A stretch of 64,000 nucleotides of DNA, from positions 62,001-126,000 of the forward strand of contig JACNMN010000010.1 of the NCBI GenBank assembly GCA_020622165.1. Direction: 5' to 3'. Position 1 is the stretch's first letter, and every line of letters starts with the position of its first letter. The DNA is from Boseongicola sp. H5. Lineage in GTDB: Bacteria; Pseudomonadota; Alphaproteobacteria; Rhodobacterales; Rhodobacteraceae. The translations under genes were made by a program, and so were the position numbers. This document shows, piece after piece, positions 52,621-60,870 of this stretch. The notes below the pieces were generated by a model, which made no database searches, had not been told where the DNA came from, and worked only from the letters and a program-made list of their open reading frames with translations.

Positions 52621-53172
52621 TCAGATCGCGCCGAGTGCGGCCAGCGACACGTCGGCCTGATGATCCCGGCCGTAGGCTACCAGTCCGAGAGAGCGAATGT
52701 CTTCCGACCGGATCCGGGCCCGCAGCATCCCGCCCGATGGCGTGAAGTCGGCCAGCGGGATCGTCACATCGACCCAGTCCAGCGGCGCATGGAACCCGGC
52801 CTGATAATACTGCCACGGCAAGCGCGAGCCCGTTGTGCGCAGATGGATGAAGTATCGCTGCTCATTGCCGCGCACCCGCAGCCGCAGGGCCGTGGCGGCC
52901 GGGGGCAGCCCATCGGGCAGGGCGGTCCGGGCCTGAATGAACCCGCCCCTGTTTTCCGTGCTGACCGAGCCGCTCAGGCGCAGGACCTCGCCGTGAAGCG
53001 CCGCTTCCCCCTCGGACACGCCGCCCATGACCGTGTCGGCCAGATAGGTCCAGTCATAGCTGTTGGCAGGTGTCATGGTCAGGGTGCTCCAGCTTTCGGA
53101 CAGCGCCGCATGGGGCGCAAGGCCCGCCGCCCACCCGGTCAGGAGGAGAAAGCGCCGGTCCAGCGGTTTCAG
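52621..53172 (-). CDS. CIA30 family protein, probable CTG start
   Basis: About 183 residues in the CIA30 fold (complex I intermediate-associated protein 30, a carbohydrate-binding-like beta sandwich): [38 protein letters not shown] and [11 protein letters not shown]. The apparent N-terminus [20 protein letters not shown] looks like a signal peptide. There is no in-frame ATG, GTG or TTG near; the CTG at 53170-53172 overlaps the accA stop as CTGA and has AAGGGA 8 bases upstream, so CTG initiation is proposed. An internal ATG (LTMTP) would lose the signal sequence. Confidence 0.8.
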   Translation of the reverse strand: MKPLDRRFLLLTGWAAGLAPHAALSESWSTLTMTPANSYDWTYLADTVMGGVSEGEAALHGEVLRLSGSVSTENRGGFIQARTALPDGLPPAATALRLRVRGNEQRYFIHLRTTGSRLPWQYYQAGFHAPLDWVDVTIPLADFTPSGGMLRARIRSEDIRSLGLVAYGRDHQADVSLAALGAI

Positions 53173-54128
53173 GCCGCCAATCCCTTGGAGCCCATATCCA
53201 GATATTTCTTTCGCCGGGCCTTCACGAGCGTCTTGCCGCTCTGCCCGTCCATCTCGGCCAGCAGCGCCCCGATCGCCTTGCCGACGGCGGCGATTGTCGC
53301 GTCGCGGTCCCGCTGCGCGCCACCCATGGGCTCCTTGATGATGTGATCGGCCACGCCGAGCCGTTTGAGATCCTGCGCGGTCAGGCGCAGCGCCTCGGCG
53401 GCCTCGCGCATCTTCTCGGCATCTTTCCAGAGGATCGAGGCGCATCCTTCGGGCGAGATCACGGAGTAGATCGAGTGTTCCAGCATCGCGAGCCTGTCCG
53501 CGGTTGCAAAGGCCACCGCACCGCCGGAACCGCCCTCGCCGATGATGACCGAAATGAGCGGCACACGGATCTGAAGGCATTTCTCGGTGCTGCGCGCAAT
53601 CGCCTCGGATTGTCCGCGTTCTTCGGCGCCCTTGCCGGGATAGGCGCCGGGCGTGTCGACGAGGGTGACGACGGGCAGGTTGAACCTGTCGGCCAGATCC
53701 ATCAGGCGGACGGCCTTGCGGTACCCTTCGGGCCGCGCCATGCCGAAATTCCGCTCGATCCGGGTCTTGGTGTCGTGGCCCTTTTCATGGCCGATCACCA
53801 CCACGGGCGTATCGTCGAACCGGGCAAGCCCGCCCATCACCGCATGGTCGTCTGCGAAGTTCCGGTCGCCGGCCAGCGGCGTGTATTCGGTGAAAAGCGC
53901 CTCGATATAGTCGCGGCAATGGGGACGGTCCGGATGGCGCGCGACCTGACATTTCCGCCAAGGGCTAAGATCGCGGTAGAGATCCACAAGCAGGTCCGAC
54001 GCTTTCTTGTCCAGCGCCTTGGCCTCCGCCTCGACATCCATCTCCTCGTTGCGTCGTGCCAGCGCGCGCAGCTCCTCGGCCTTGCCTTCGATCTCGGCAA
54101 GCGGTTTCTCAAAATCGAGATAGTTCAT
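53169..54128 (-). CDS. accA: Acetyl-CoA carboxylase carboxyltransferase subunit alpha
   Basis: 319-residue subunit that, with AccD, transfers CO2 from biotin to acetyl-CoA, the first step of fatty acid synthesis. Start [20 protein letters not shown]; crotonase-type [23 protein letters not shown] block ([20 protein letters not shown]), [12 protein letters not shown] and [13 protein letters not shown]. Normal length. The stop overlaps the CIA30 start. The ATG has a weak site; an in-frame ATG five codons upstream is less likely. Confidence 0.96.
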   Translation of the reverse strand: MNYLDFEKPLAEIEGKAEELRALARRNEEMDVEAEAKALDKKASDLLVDLYRDLSPWRKCQVARHPDRPHCRDYIEALFTEYTPLAGDRNFADDHAVMGGLARFDDTPVVVIGHEKGHDTKTRIERNFGMARPEGYRKAVRLMDLADRFNLPVVTLVDTPGAYPGKGAEERGQSEAIARSTEKCLQIRVPLISVIIGEGGSGGAVAFATADRLAMLEHSIYSVISPEGCASILWKDAEKMREAAEALRLTAQDLKRLGVADHIIKEPMGGAQRDRDATIAAVGKAIGALLAEMDGQSGKTLVKARRKKYLDMGSKGLAA

Positions 54129-54252
54129 GCGGGCCTCCGCCAAGCGATCCTTGCGAGGTTATATGACGGTGTGGACCGGCGGATGCAACTCGGCAAGATT
54201 TGTGAATGCAAGGCGCGGCATGACAGTGGCCGAACGCTCCGGAGGACCGGCC

Positions 54253-55101
54253 ATGGCCACAAGCTACGAAGACAGACTGCTGCGCGTGCTGGCATATATC
54301 CACGACAATCCGGCCGGTGACCTGTCGCTTGACGAACTGGCCGATGTCGCCGCGATGAGCCGGTTTCACTGGCACCGCGTCTTTCGCGCGATGACCGGCG
54401 AAACCTGCGCCCAGGCCGTGCGCCGGGTGCGTCTGCATCGCGCGGCCGTCTGGCTGGTGCAGACGGATCGGCCGCTCCGGCGGATCGCCGCGGATGTCGG
54501 TTACCCCAGCCTGTCCAGCTTCAGCCGTGCCTTTGTTGCAAGCCATGGCCTGACCCCCGGTGCGTTCAGAACCCGCGGCGAGCTGATGCCGCCGCTTCTG
54601 ACTGCTGAAAAAGGAGGTTACCCCGTGTACCCGATTGATATTGCCGACCACCCCGCGCGCCGTCTGGCGGCCATCGCCCATCGTGGCCCGTATGTTATGA
54701 TCGGCAAGGCATTCGAAAGCCTTGGCGCCGTGTTCAGCTCCCGCAACCTCTGGCCCCATGCGGGCGGGATGGTGGGGGTCTATTACGACGACCCCGATGC
54801 CGTTGCCGCCGACGACCTGCGCAGCCTGGCCGGTGTTGTGGTGGATGACGCCGCGCCCGTGGCCGCGCCGCTGCAAGAGGTCAAGCTGCCTGCCGGGCGC
54901 TACGCGGTCATGCATTACAAGGGCCCCTATTCCGGCCTCGCCGCTGCCTACAAGCATATGTATGGCGTCTGGCTGCCGCGCTCGGGGGAGGAACTGGGCG
55001 ATCACCCGCCGATCGAGGTCTATCTCAACAACCCGCAGGACACCGCGCCCGAGTATCTGCTGACGGATGTCTGTGTGCCGCTGGCGGAGCAGGCCGCATG
55101 A
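54253..55101 (+). CDS. AraC family regulator fused to a GyrI-like domain
   Basis: 282-residue protein. N-terminal AraC-type double HTH (about 1-115: YIHDNPAGDLSLDELADVAA, FHWHRVFRAMTGETCAQAVRR, IAADVGYPSLSSFSRAF). C-terminal GyrI/BmrR-type domain (about 125-282: YPIDIADHPARRLAAIAHRG, PAGRYAVMHYKGPYSGL, IEVYLNNPQDTAPEYLLTDV). Such regulators bind hydrophobic or toxic ligands. Four bases overlap with the next gene, itself GyrI-like. The start MATSYEDRLLRVL has GGAGGA upstream. Confidence 0.9.
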   Translation: MATSYEDRLLRVLAYIHDNPAGDLSLDELADVAAMSRFHWHRVFRAMTGETCAQAVRRVRLHRAAVWLVQTDRPLRRIAADVGYPSLSSFSRAFVASHGLTPGAFRTRGELMPPLLTAEKGGYPVYPIDIADHPARRLAAIAHRGPYVMIGKAFESLGAVFSSRNLWPHAGGMVGVYYDDPDAVAADDLRSLAGVVVDDAAPVAAPLQEVKLPAGRYAVMHYKGPYSGLAAAYKHMYGVWLPRSGEELGDHPPIEVYLNNPQDTAPEYLLTDVCVPLAEQAA

Positions 55102-55589
55102 GCTGGCTTGCCATGGCCGCGTCGGGCCTGTCGCTGGACATCAGGGACAGTCCGCCGTTGCGAGTGGGCGCGCTTGTGCATCGCGGGGCGCATCACGAAA
55201 TCGGCGAGAGCTTCGGCAGGCTGATGCGCATTCTTGCCGGGGGCAATGCTGTCCCCATGACCCGCGGCATGATCAGCCTGCACCGCGAGGCGCCCGGCGA
55301 CGTGCCGGAGGCCGACTTGCTGAGCCATGCCGGGGCGATCTGGGTTGGCCCGGGCGCCTTGCCGCCCGGTCTGGTCGAGATCACCGTGCCGCCCGGCCGG
55401 GTCGCCGTCTGCCGCTATCGCGGCCCCTATGACGGGCTTGGCGCGGTCTGGGCGCAGTTCACGCCGGCACGACTGGCCGCGCATCGGCTGGTGCGGCGCG
55501 ATGCACCTGCATTCGCGCTCTATCTCAACAGCCCTGTGGAGGTCGCACCCGCGGACCTGCTGACAGATCTCTGCCTGCCGGTGGTTTAG
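55098..55589 (+). CDS. GyrI-like domain protein
   Basis: 163-residue free-standing GyrI-like small-molecule-binding protein, similar in layout to the C-terminal half of the regulator upstream (compare LPAGRYAVMHYKGPYSGL with VPPGRVAVCRYRGPYDGL and EYLLTDVCVPL with DLLTDLCLPV). It starts at an ATG overlapping that gene's stop. It may bind or hydrolyse the same ligand, as SbmC/GyrI-type proteins can. Its stop overlaps the mcl1 stop on the other strand. Confidence 0.87.
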   Translation: MSWLAMAASGLSLDIRDSPPLRVGALVHRGAHHEIGESFGRLMRILAGGNAVPMTRGMISLHREAPGDVPEADLLSHAGAIWVGPGALPPGLVEITVPPGRVAVCRYRGPYDGLGAVWAQFTPARLAAHRLVRRDAPAFALYLNSPVEVAPADLLTDLCLPVV

Positions 55590-56542
55590 CCCGCGATCAT
55601 CTCGGATTGCCTGACGATCACTTCGGCCTGCTTGATGGATGCGATATCGACCAGGCGGCCCTTGTAAACCGTTGCTCCCGAACCGCTTTTCTTGGCCGCT
55701 TCCATTGCGGCCAGGATCTCGCGGGCTTCCGCCACGGCCTCGTCCGACGGTGTGAACACCTCATTGGCCAGCGCGATCTGTTTTGGATGAATGGCCCATT
55801 TCCCGACCATGCCCAGCGTCGCCGAGCGGCGCGCCTGGGCGCGATAGCCGTCATCGTCGCTGAAATCGCCGAACGGCCCGTCGACGGGAAGCACGCCATG
55901 GGTGCGGCAGGCGGCGACAATCGCGGTCTGCGCCCAGTGCCAGGGGTCGCTGAAATGCCGCGCCCCGCCGTGAAGCATGTAGTAGTTTTCCTGTGTCCCG
56001 CCGATGCCTGTTGTCTGCATCCCCATGCTGGCGGCGAAATCGGCGGCGCCGAGGGACATGGCCTGAAGCCGTGGCGATGCCGCGGCGATCTCCTCCACAT
56101 GGGACAGGCCGGCGGCACTTTCGATGATCACCTCGAAGCTGACTTTCCGGTCGCGGCCCCGCGCGGCTTCAATCGCCGTCACAAGCGCGTCGACGGCATA
56201 GACATCGGCGGCGCAGCCCACCTTGGGGATCATGATCTGATCCAGCCGGTCGCCGGATTGCTCCAGCAGATCGACCACATCGCGGTACCAATAGGGCGTG
56301 TCCAGCCCGTTGATCCGCACGCTCAGGGTCTTGCTCCCCCAGTCGATATCGCCGATCGCCTGAATGACATTTGCGCGGGCTTGCGGCTTGTCGTCGGGCG
56401 CAACGCTGTCTTCCAGATCGAGATTGATCACATCCGCCGCGCTGTCGGCCATCTTCTGAAACAGCTTGGTATTGGAGCCGGGCCCGAACAATTGGCAACG
56501 GTTGGGGCGGGCGACGGGCTGGGGCTGGATTCGGAAGGACAT
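55586..56542 (-). CDS. mcl1: L-malyl-CoA/beta-methylmalyl-CoA lyase Mcl1
   Basis: 318-residue CoA-ester lyase. It cleaves beta-methylmalyl-CoA to propionyl-CoA plus glyoxylate, and malyl-CoA to acetyl-CoA plus glyoxylate, in the ethylmalonyl-CoA pathway used by Rhodobacterales to assimilate C2 units. NLDLEDSVAPDDKPQARANV carries the Mg-binding acidic residues; RINGLDTPYWYRD, FEVIIESAAGLSHVEE and GKWAIHPKQIALANEVFTP follow. The chosen ATG has GAAGGA just upstream. Nearby phaA-phaB feed the same pathway. Confidence 0.95.
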   Translation of the reverse strand: MSFRIQPQPVARPNRCQLFGPGSNTKLFQKMADSAADVINLDLEDSVAPDDKPQARANVIQAIGDIDWGSKTLSVRINGLDTPYWYRDVVDLLEQSGDRLDQIMIPKVGCAADVYAVDALVTAIEAARGRDRKVSFEVIIESAAGLSHVEEIAAASPRLQAMSLGAADFAASMGMQTTGIGGTQENYYMLHGGARHFSDPWHWAQTAIVAACRTHGVLPVDGPFGDFSDDDGYRAQARRSATLGMVGKWAIHPKQIALANEVFTPSDEAVAEAREILAAMEAAKKSGSGATVYKGRLVDIASIKQAEVIVRQSEMIAG

Positions 56543-56788
56543 GAGGGCTCTTTCGGCGCAAGGATGTTTCGTGGGCGTTGCCGGAATGGGTAGGTTATTG
56601 CGTGAACGGGCGCAAGTGCTGCGGCGCGGCATGGCGATGAACAGCGGAGTTTCTGGCGCGGTGACCGTCGATCTTCACCGTGCGGCCCTGCAGGACCTGG
56701 GCGAGCCTTCCGGGCTGCGGGGCCAATAGCCGCGTGGCCAGAACATCAGCGTTCAGGGATAGCGACCGTGATCCTTCATGATCGGCGC

Positions 56789-57238
56789 TCAACGCTCTCC
56801 AAGCGCGGTCTCCGCATTCGTCTGCATTCTGAGGAGAAAAGAAAACGCCAGTTCCCGTTCACTCGGCGAAAATCCCTCCAGAAGCACTGTGTTGATCCTT
56901 TCGTGGAAATCGGACAGGTGATCGAGGTCCCGGCCCTTTTCCGTCAGCGTGACGACCATGACACGGCCATCTGACGCGTGCCTTCGGCGACGTACCAACC
57001 CCCGGTCGATCATTCGATCCACAATGCGTGATGTCGCCGGAAGTCCGGTGCCGACAAGCTCCGCCAATGCGCCAACGGTCAATCCGTCGGACCGCCAGAG
57101 GCATGACAAGACAACCCATTGGGGCAATGAAAGATCATAAGGATCAAGCAGTTGCTGACAAAGCGCATTCATGCGGCCCGCCGTGAAGTTCAGCGAACGG
57201 CCAATGGATTTTGGAGGTCCGTCTTTTTTACTTGCCAT
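56789..57238 (-). CDS. MarR family transcriptional regulator
   Basis: 149-residue winged-helix regulator: LSLPQWVVLSCLWRSDGLTV, the HTH ALAELVGTGLPATSRIVDRM and wing RRRHASDGRVMVVTLTEKG. Divergent from the orphan 122-residue gene, with a perfect GTTTAC-GT-GTAAAC repeat in the gap; autoregulation and control of the divergent pair are likely. No cysteine pair of the OhrR sensing type is evident, so the signal is unknown. Confidence 0.9.
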   Translation of the reverse strand: MASKKDGPPKSIGRSLNFTAGRMNALCQQLLDPYDLSLPQWVVLSCLWRSDGLTVGALAELVGTGLPATSRIVDRMIDRGLVRRRRHASDGRVMVVTLTEKGRDLDHLSDFHERINTVLLEGFSPSERELAFSFLLRMQTNAETALGER

Positions 57239-57258
57239 GTAAATAAAAATACGATGTA

Positions 57259-57272
57259 GTTTACGTGTAAAC
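57259..57272. promoter_or_regulatory. Operator-like perfect inverted repeat
   Basis: GTTTACGTGTAAAC: two 6-base arms with a 2-base spacer, in an A/T-rich gap between the MarR gene start (57238) and the divergent gene (57354). A second half-like TGTAAAT sits at 57237-57243. Likely MarR operator. Confidence 0.65.
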
Positions 57273-57353
57273 CAACATAGCCCACCGGACCTGCGTCAAC
57301 AACGACAATCGCGTTCAGCGGGGGTGGAGCGGCAACAAGACGGGGACAAGGAA

Positions 57354-57722
57354 ATGACAAAGACAGTGCTCATGGTGGGCTGGCACCCGACCGTCGTGGA
57401 TTACGCGAAGTATCCGGGGCTGACCGCCGACAAGCTTGAAGCTGCGCTGCGGCCGGATGAGAAAAAACTGAACGATCTTGGCTACACCGCGTCTATCGGG
57501 TTCCTATACAGCGGCGATACCGCCACGGATCAACTCGTTCAGGCGTTGAAGGAAACGGCCTTTGATGTGGTGATGATCGGCGCCTGCGTCCGCAAGGATG
57601 ACGACCATTTCCTGATATTCGAAAAGCTGGTGAATGTGGTTCACGAACATGCGCCCAAGGCGCGCATCGCCTTTAATACCGGGCCTACAGATTCCGAGGC
57701 CGCAATCCAGCGTTGGTGTTGA
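57354..57722 (+). CDS. Uncharacterised 122-residue protein (receiver-like fold)
   Basis: Soluble protein with the order of a flavodoxin/receiver-like alpha-beta fold: VLMVGWHPTVVDYAKYPGLT, SIGFLYSGDTATDQLVQALK, FDVVMIGACVRKDDDHFLIF and ARIAFNTGPTDSE. It lacks the phospho-acceptor motif of true receivers. Divergent from the MarR gene; a cytochrome b561-type gene follows after 14 bases, so the two probably form a MarR-controlled unit. No family named. The ATG has AAGGAA upstream. Confidence 0.75.
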   Translation: MTKTVLMVGWHPTVVDYAKYPGLTADKLEAALRPDEKKLNDLGYTASIGFLYSGDTATDQLVQALKETAFDVVMIGACVRKDDDHFLIFEKLVNVVHEHAPKARIAFNTGPTDSEAAIQRWC

Positions 57723-57736
57723 TAGGAGACCGAAAG

Positions 57737-58276
57737 ATGGCCAACCAGATCAAGAGTTCCGAGAGCCGTTTCGGTGTCGTCGCCGTCTCGGTTCATTGGA
57801 TCAGCGCGCTGCTCATTCTTGTATTGCTGGGGAGCGGCTTCAGCGCAGCGTATGCATCGGACGCGGAGACCAAGGCCGCCATCCTTCGTGTGCATCTTCC
57901 CGTCGCGGTGGCTGTGTTGCTGCTGACCATCGCGCGGTTGATCTGGTGGTGGCGCTTCGACCGCAAGCCATCCTCCGTCGGCGGTGTTGCTCCCTGGCAG
58001 GATCGTATCGCGCGCTGGACGCATCGGGCCCTCTACGTCGCTTTGTTGCTGCTGCTGGCGAGTGGGATCGCAGTGTCGATCTTGTCGGGATTGCCCGATG
58101 CCCTATACGGCGAGGCGGGATTTCCCGAGCTGGCAGAACTTCCGCCACGGGTGGGCCACGGGATTGCCGCAAGGCTGCTGGTCGGGCTTGTTCTGCTTCA
58201 CGCCGGCGCTGCGCTCTACCATCATTGGGTGCTCAAAGATGGAACGCTCAAGCGCATCTGGTTTCAAAAGGCATAG
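57737..58276 (+). CDS. Cytochrome b561 family protein
   Basis: 179-residue integral membrane b-type cytochrome: helix 1 with RFGVVAVSVHWISALLILVLL (His at about 20), helix 2 from RVHLPVAVAVLLLTIARLIW, helix 3 with THRALYVALLLLLASGI, and helix 4 RVGHGIAARLLVGLVLLHAG (several His). His residues on helices 1, 2, 3 and 4 are positioned to bind two hemes. It likely carries electrons between periplasmic/cytosolic donors and quinone, as in DUF4405/b561-type proteins. Second gene of the MarR-linked pair. Confidence 0.88.
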   Translation: MANQIKSSESRFGVVAVSVHWISALLILVLLGSGFSAAYASDAETKAAILRVHLPVAVAVLLLTIARLIWWWRFDRKPSSVGGVAPWQDRIARWTHRALYVALLLLLASGIAVSILSGLPDALYGEAGFPELAELPPRVGHGIAARLLVGLVLLHAGAALYHHWVLKDGTLKRIWFQKA

Positions 58277-58378
58277 CGGCCGTCGGCCAGTTGCAGCTCG
58301 ATAGCCAGTGAGAGCCATTGGCTGGAAACCGGCCAAGGGGCCATCGCGGCATTGCTCAGAACGGGCACGACGCGAAGT

Positions 58379-59548
58379 TTACTGTAGGTCCTTGAAAGCG
58401 GATCGCATCCGCGCCACCGCATCCTCGATCACCGCCCGTGGCGCGGCGATGTTGAAACGCAGGAAATCCTCCCCGCCCTTGCCGAAGGTCGGCCCGTGGT
58501 TCACGGCGATTTTCGCGTCCTCCGCGGTGCGCCGGGTGAATTCCGCCATATCCATGCCCGTGCCCGAGAAATCGACCCAGGCCAGATAAGTGCTTTCCAG
58601 TTTCATCGAGTGCAGGCCGGGGATGGCGTTGATCCCGTCATCGAAGATCCGCGCGTTTTCGGCCAGATACGGGGTCAGGCTGTCAACCCAGGCGGCGCCG
58701 GCGGGGGTGTAGGCCGCCGTGGCCATGAACAGCCCGAAGGAGTTGGGCGACATGCCCATCGCCATCATCCGGGCGTTGAACCGTGCGCGCAGATCCGGAT
58801 CCTCGATGATCACGTTGCCCACATGGGACCCCGCGATATTGAAGGTCTTGGTCGTGGCCGTCATCATGATCAGCCGGTCGGCGATACCGTCGATCTTTGC
58901 CATCGGGATATGGGTATGCCCGGGCAGCACCAGATCGTGATGGATCTCGTCGGAGACGATCAGCAACTCGTGGCGTTTGGCAAAGGCGGCCAGCGCCTGC
59001 AACTCCCCTTGCGTCCAGACACGGCCACCCGGGTTGTGCGGCGAACACAGGATCAGCATCCGCTCGTTGCCGGTCATCTGTGCATCCCACGCGTCGATGT
59101 TCAGTTCGTACCGGCCGTCGGCATTGATCATCTCGCATTCCACCAGTTCGCGACCGGCGGCGCGGATCACCTTGGCGAAGGCATGATAGACCGGCGTCAT
59201 CAGAACGATGCCATCACCGGGCTGGGTATAGGCGTCGAGGCACATCGCCGTGCCGTTGACGAGGCCGTGGGTGGTGAAGATCCAGTCCGGCTCTATGGTC
59301 CAGCCATGGCGATGCTCCATCCACCAGCAGATCGCCGCGCGGTATTTGCTGTCATCGCCGAAATAGCCGTAAAGGCCGTGGTCGATCATCCCCTGCAGCG
59401 CATCCTGAATGCATTGCGGCGGGCGGAACTCCATATCCGCCACCCACATGGCGATCCCGTCCGACGGAGAGACGCCGTAAAGCTGCTCCATCATGTCCCA
59501 TTTCACGCAATGTGTGCCGCGCCGGTCGATGATCTCGTCAAATGACAT
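58379..59548 (-). CDS. MalY/PatB family C-S lyase (aminotransferase-like PLP enzyme)
   Basis: 389-residue PLP enzyme of fold type I, cystathionine beta-lyase / MalY type, which splits C-S bonds of cystathionine-like substrates. PLP lysine in MMTATTKTFNIAGSHVGN; substrate arm segments HGLVNGTAMCLDAYTQPGDG and LCSPHNPGGRVWTQGEL; SDEIHHDLVLPG; N-terminal GTHCVKWDMM (residues implicated in the MalY group). Start MSFDEIIDRRGTHCVKWDMM with GGAGGC before the ATG; an 18-codon longer reading is rejected. Confidence 0.9.
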   Translation of the reverse strand: MSFDEIIDRRGTHCVKWDMMEQLYGVSPSDGIAMWVADMEFRPPQCIQDALQGMIDHGLYGYFGDDSKYRAAICWWMEHRHGWTIEPDWIFTTHGLVNGTAMCLDAYTQPGDGIVLMTPVYHAFAKVIRAAGRELVECEMINADGRYELNIDAWDAQMTGNERMLILCSPHNPGGRVWTQGELQALAAFAKRHELLIVSDEIHHDLVLPGHTHIPMAKIDGIADRLIMMTATTKTFNIAGSHVGNVIIEDPDLRARFNARMMAMGMSPNSFGLFMATAAYTPAGAAWVDSLTPYLAENARIFDDGINAIPGLHSMKLESTYLAWVDFSGTGMDMAEFTRRTAEDAKIAVNHGPTFGKGGEDFLRFNIAAPRAVIEDAVARMRSAFKDLQ

Positions 59549-59605
59549 GAATGCCTCCGTCCTTGGTCCGGGCCAAGCTAGCGGACGCGGAGCCGGGCGC
59601 AAGAG

Positions 59606-59818
59606 CTAGCCGTCCGGCGGCAATTCGAAGAGGTCATGCACGCTGACCTCCAGTTCATCGGCCAGACACAGCGCAAGATAGGTCGACGGCGTGAAGATCC
59701 CGTTCTCGATCGTGTTGACGGTCTTGCGCGAAACGCCCACCGCGTCGGCCAGGTCGGCCTGGGTCAGTCCGGCCTTGGTGCGGTGGGCTTTCAGATGAAC
59801 GATCAACCTTGCCGTCAT
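59606..59818 (-). CDS. XRE family HTH regulator
   Basis: 70-residue lambda-repressor-like DNA-binding protein, only an HTH: MTARLIVHLKAHRTKAGLTQADLADAVGVSRKTVNTIENG. The end LADELEVSVHDLFELPPDG is typical of a dimerisation tail. Its start ATG overlaps the membrane protein stop upstream by 4 bases, an arrangement typical of small membrane protein/XRE pairs such as YozG-type. It probably acts on the two GTAAC-N6-GTTAC sites upstream of the pair. Confidence 0.88.
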   Translation of the reverse strand: MTARLIVHLKAHRTKAGLTQADLADAVGVSRKTVNTIENGIFTPSTYLALCLADELEVSVHDLFELPPDG

Positions 59819-60237
59819 TCGGCACGGCCCCGCAGGATCGAGGCGAGGTAATGGGCCGGTGGCGCGGCGCCCAGAACCGGCCCGAGCCAGAAGAAGGCCA
59901 TGCTTGCGTCAAGGCGCCCGCTCAGCACGAGCACGAGGAAAACGATAAACACCGCAAGGACGGCCCAGAACCCGAAGATCAGGCTGTCGCGATGGGCGGC
60001 GGTGTTCTGTTCGTCCCATGCCGCCTCTGCGGCTTCGGGGTGGCGCAGGTGCATGATGGCAGACAGCACCGCGTAGCCGATGGCCGCGCCGCCGATCAGC
60101 CAGGCCCAGGTCAAGCCCGAAGGCCCGACGGAGGCAAATGAGGCGATCACCGCGGTCAGGGTGAGGATGACAATCATGGCGCTGCCGATCAGGCGGATGC
60201 GGCTTACAGGATTGGCGGACATAAGAGTGGTCTCCAT
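59815..60237 (-). CDS. Four-helix membrane protein paired with the XRE regulator
   Basis: 140-residue integral membrane protein with helices at about 15-34, 43-62, 89-110 and 114-133, with an acidic cytosolic loop (LRHPEAAEAAWDEQNTAAHR). It is translated just before the XRE gene (4-base overlap) and 13 bases after the first operator-like repeat. Related two-gene membrane/XRE pairs are common. Function unknown; the membrane protein may sense or sequester the regulator. Confidence 0.78.
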   Translation of the reverse strand: METTLMSANPVSRIRLIGSAMIVILTLTAVIASFASVGPSGLTWAWLIGGAAIGYAVLSAIMHLRHPEAAEAAWDEQNTAAHRDSLIFGFWAVLAVFIVFLVLVLSGRLDASMAFFWLGPVLGAAPPAHYLASILRGRAE

Positions 60238-60249
60238 GACAAGAAGTAA

Positions 60250-60265
60250 GTAACCTTGGGGTTAC
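60250..60265. promoter_or_regulatory. Operator-like repeat 1 (GTAACC-TTGG-GGTTAC)
   Basis: Perfect 6+6 inverted repeat with 4-base spacer, 13 bases upstream of the membrane/XRE pair start. Same GTAAC-N6-GTTAC core as the copy at 60282-60297. Confidence 0.65.
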
Positions 60266-60281
60266 ATATCCGACTCGAAAA

Positions 60282-60297
60282 GTAACGTCAAGGTTAC
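60282..60297. promoter_or_regulatory. Operator-like repeat 2 (GTAAC-N6-GTTAC)
   Basis: GTAACG-TCAA-GGTTAC, 32 bases from the first repeat, so both lie on the same helix face. Lies between the membrane/XRE pair and def. Probable dual operator for autoregulation; could also affect def. Confidence 0.6.
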
Positions 60298-60345
60298 ACA
60301 TCCCATAACTTGCGAGATGTGCGGCGGGGCGCTAAATGCATGGCT

Positions 60346-60870
60346 ATGAAACGTTCCATTCTGATCCACCCCGACCCGCGCCTGAAAAAGGTGGCCGACC
60401 CGGTGCCTGACAGCAGCGATGAGTTGCGCAGCCTTGCCGATGACATGCTGGAAACCATGTACGCCGCCCCCGGTATCGGGCTGGCCGCACCACAGGTCGG
60501 CATCCTGCAACGGCTGATCGTTCTGGATTGCGTGAAGGAGGAGGGGGTCACGCCGCGCCCGCTGACCATGTTCAACCCCCGCGTCCTGTCCAGCTCTGAC
60601 GAGCGTAACGTGTACGAGGAGGGCTGCCTGTCGCTGCCCGACATGTATGCGGATGTGGAACGCCCGGCGGAGGTGACGGTGGAGTGGATGGACCGGGACG
60701 GCCGGGCGCAGACCGAAACCTTCGATGGGCTCTGGGCGACCTGCGTGCAGCATGAGATCGACCATCTGGATGGCAAGTTGTTCATCGACTATCTGCGCCC
60801 GCTGAAACGCCAGATGATCACCCGCAAGATGGTCAAGCTGAAGCGCGAACTGGCCCGGGAGAAGGTGTGA
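60346..60870 (+). CDS. def: Peptide deformylase, main copy
   Basis: 174-residue metalloenzyme removing the formyl group from nascent proteins. All motifs intact: GIGLAAPQ at 43-50, EGCLSLP at 92-98 (Cys94 metal ligand) and HEIDH at 136-140. Start chosen MKRSILIHPDPRL; an ATG two codons upstream is the alternative. Overlaps the next deformylase gene by four bases. First of three tandem def genes ending in fmt. Confidence 0.95.
   Translation: MKRSILIHPDPRLKKVADPVPDSSDELRSLADDMLETMYAAPGIGLAAPQVGILQRLIVLDCVKEEGVTPRPLTMFNPRVLSSSDERNVYEEGCLSLPDMYADVERPAEVTVEWMDRDGRAQTETFDGLWATCVQHEIDHLDGKLFIDYLRPLKRQMITRKMVKLKRELAREKV

Noticed and set aside
56595..56792. 65-codon minus-strand frame upstream of mcl1
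   Set aside because: No ribosome site or recognisable pattern; low-complexity basic sequence; the 246-base gap probably holds only the promoter.
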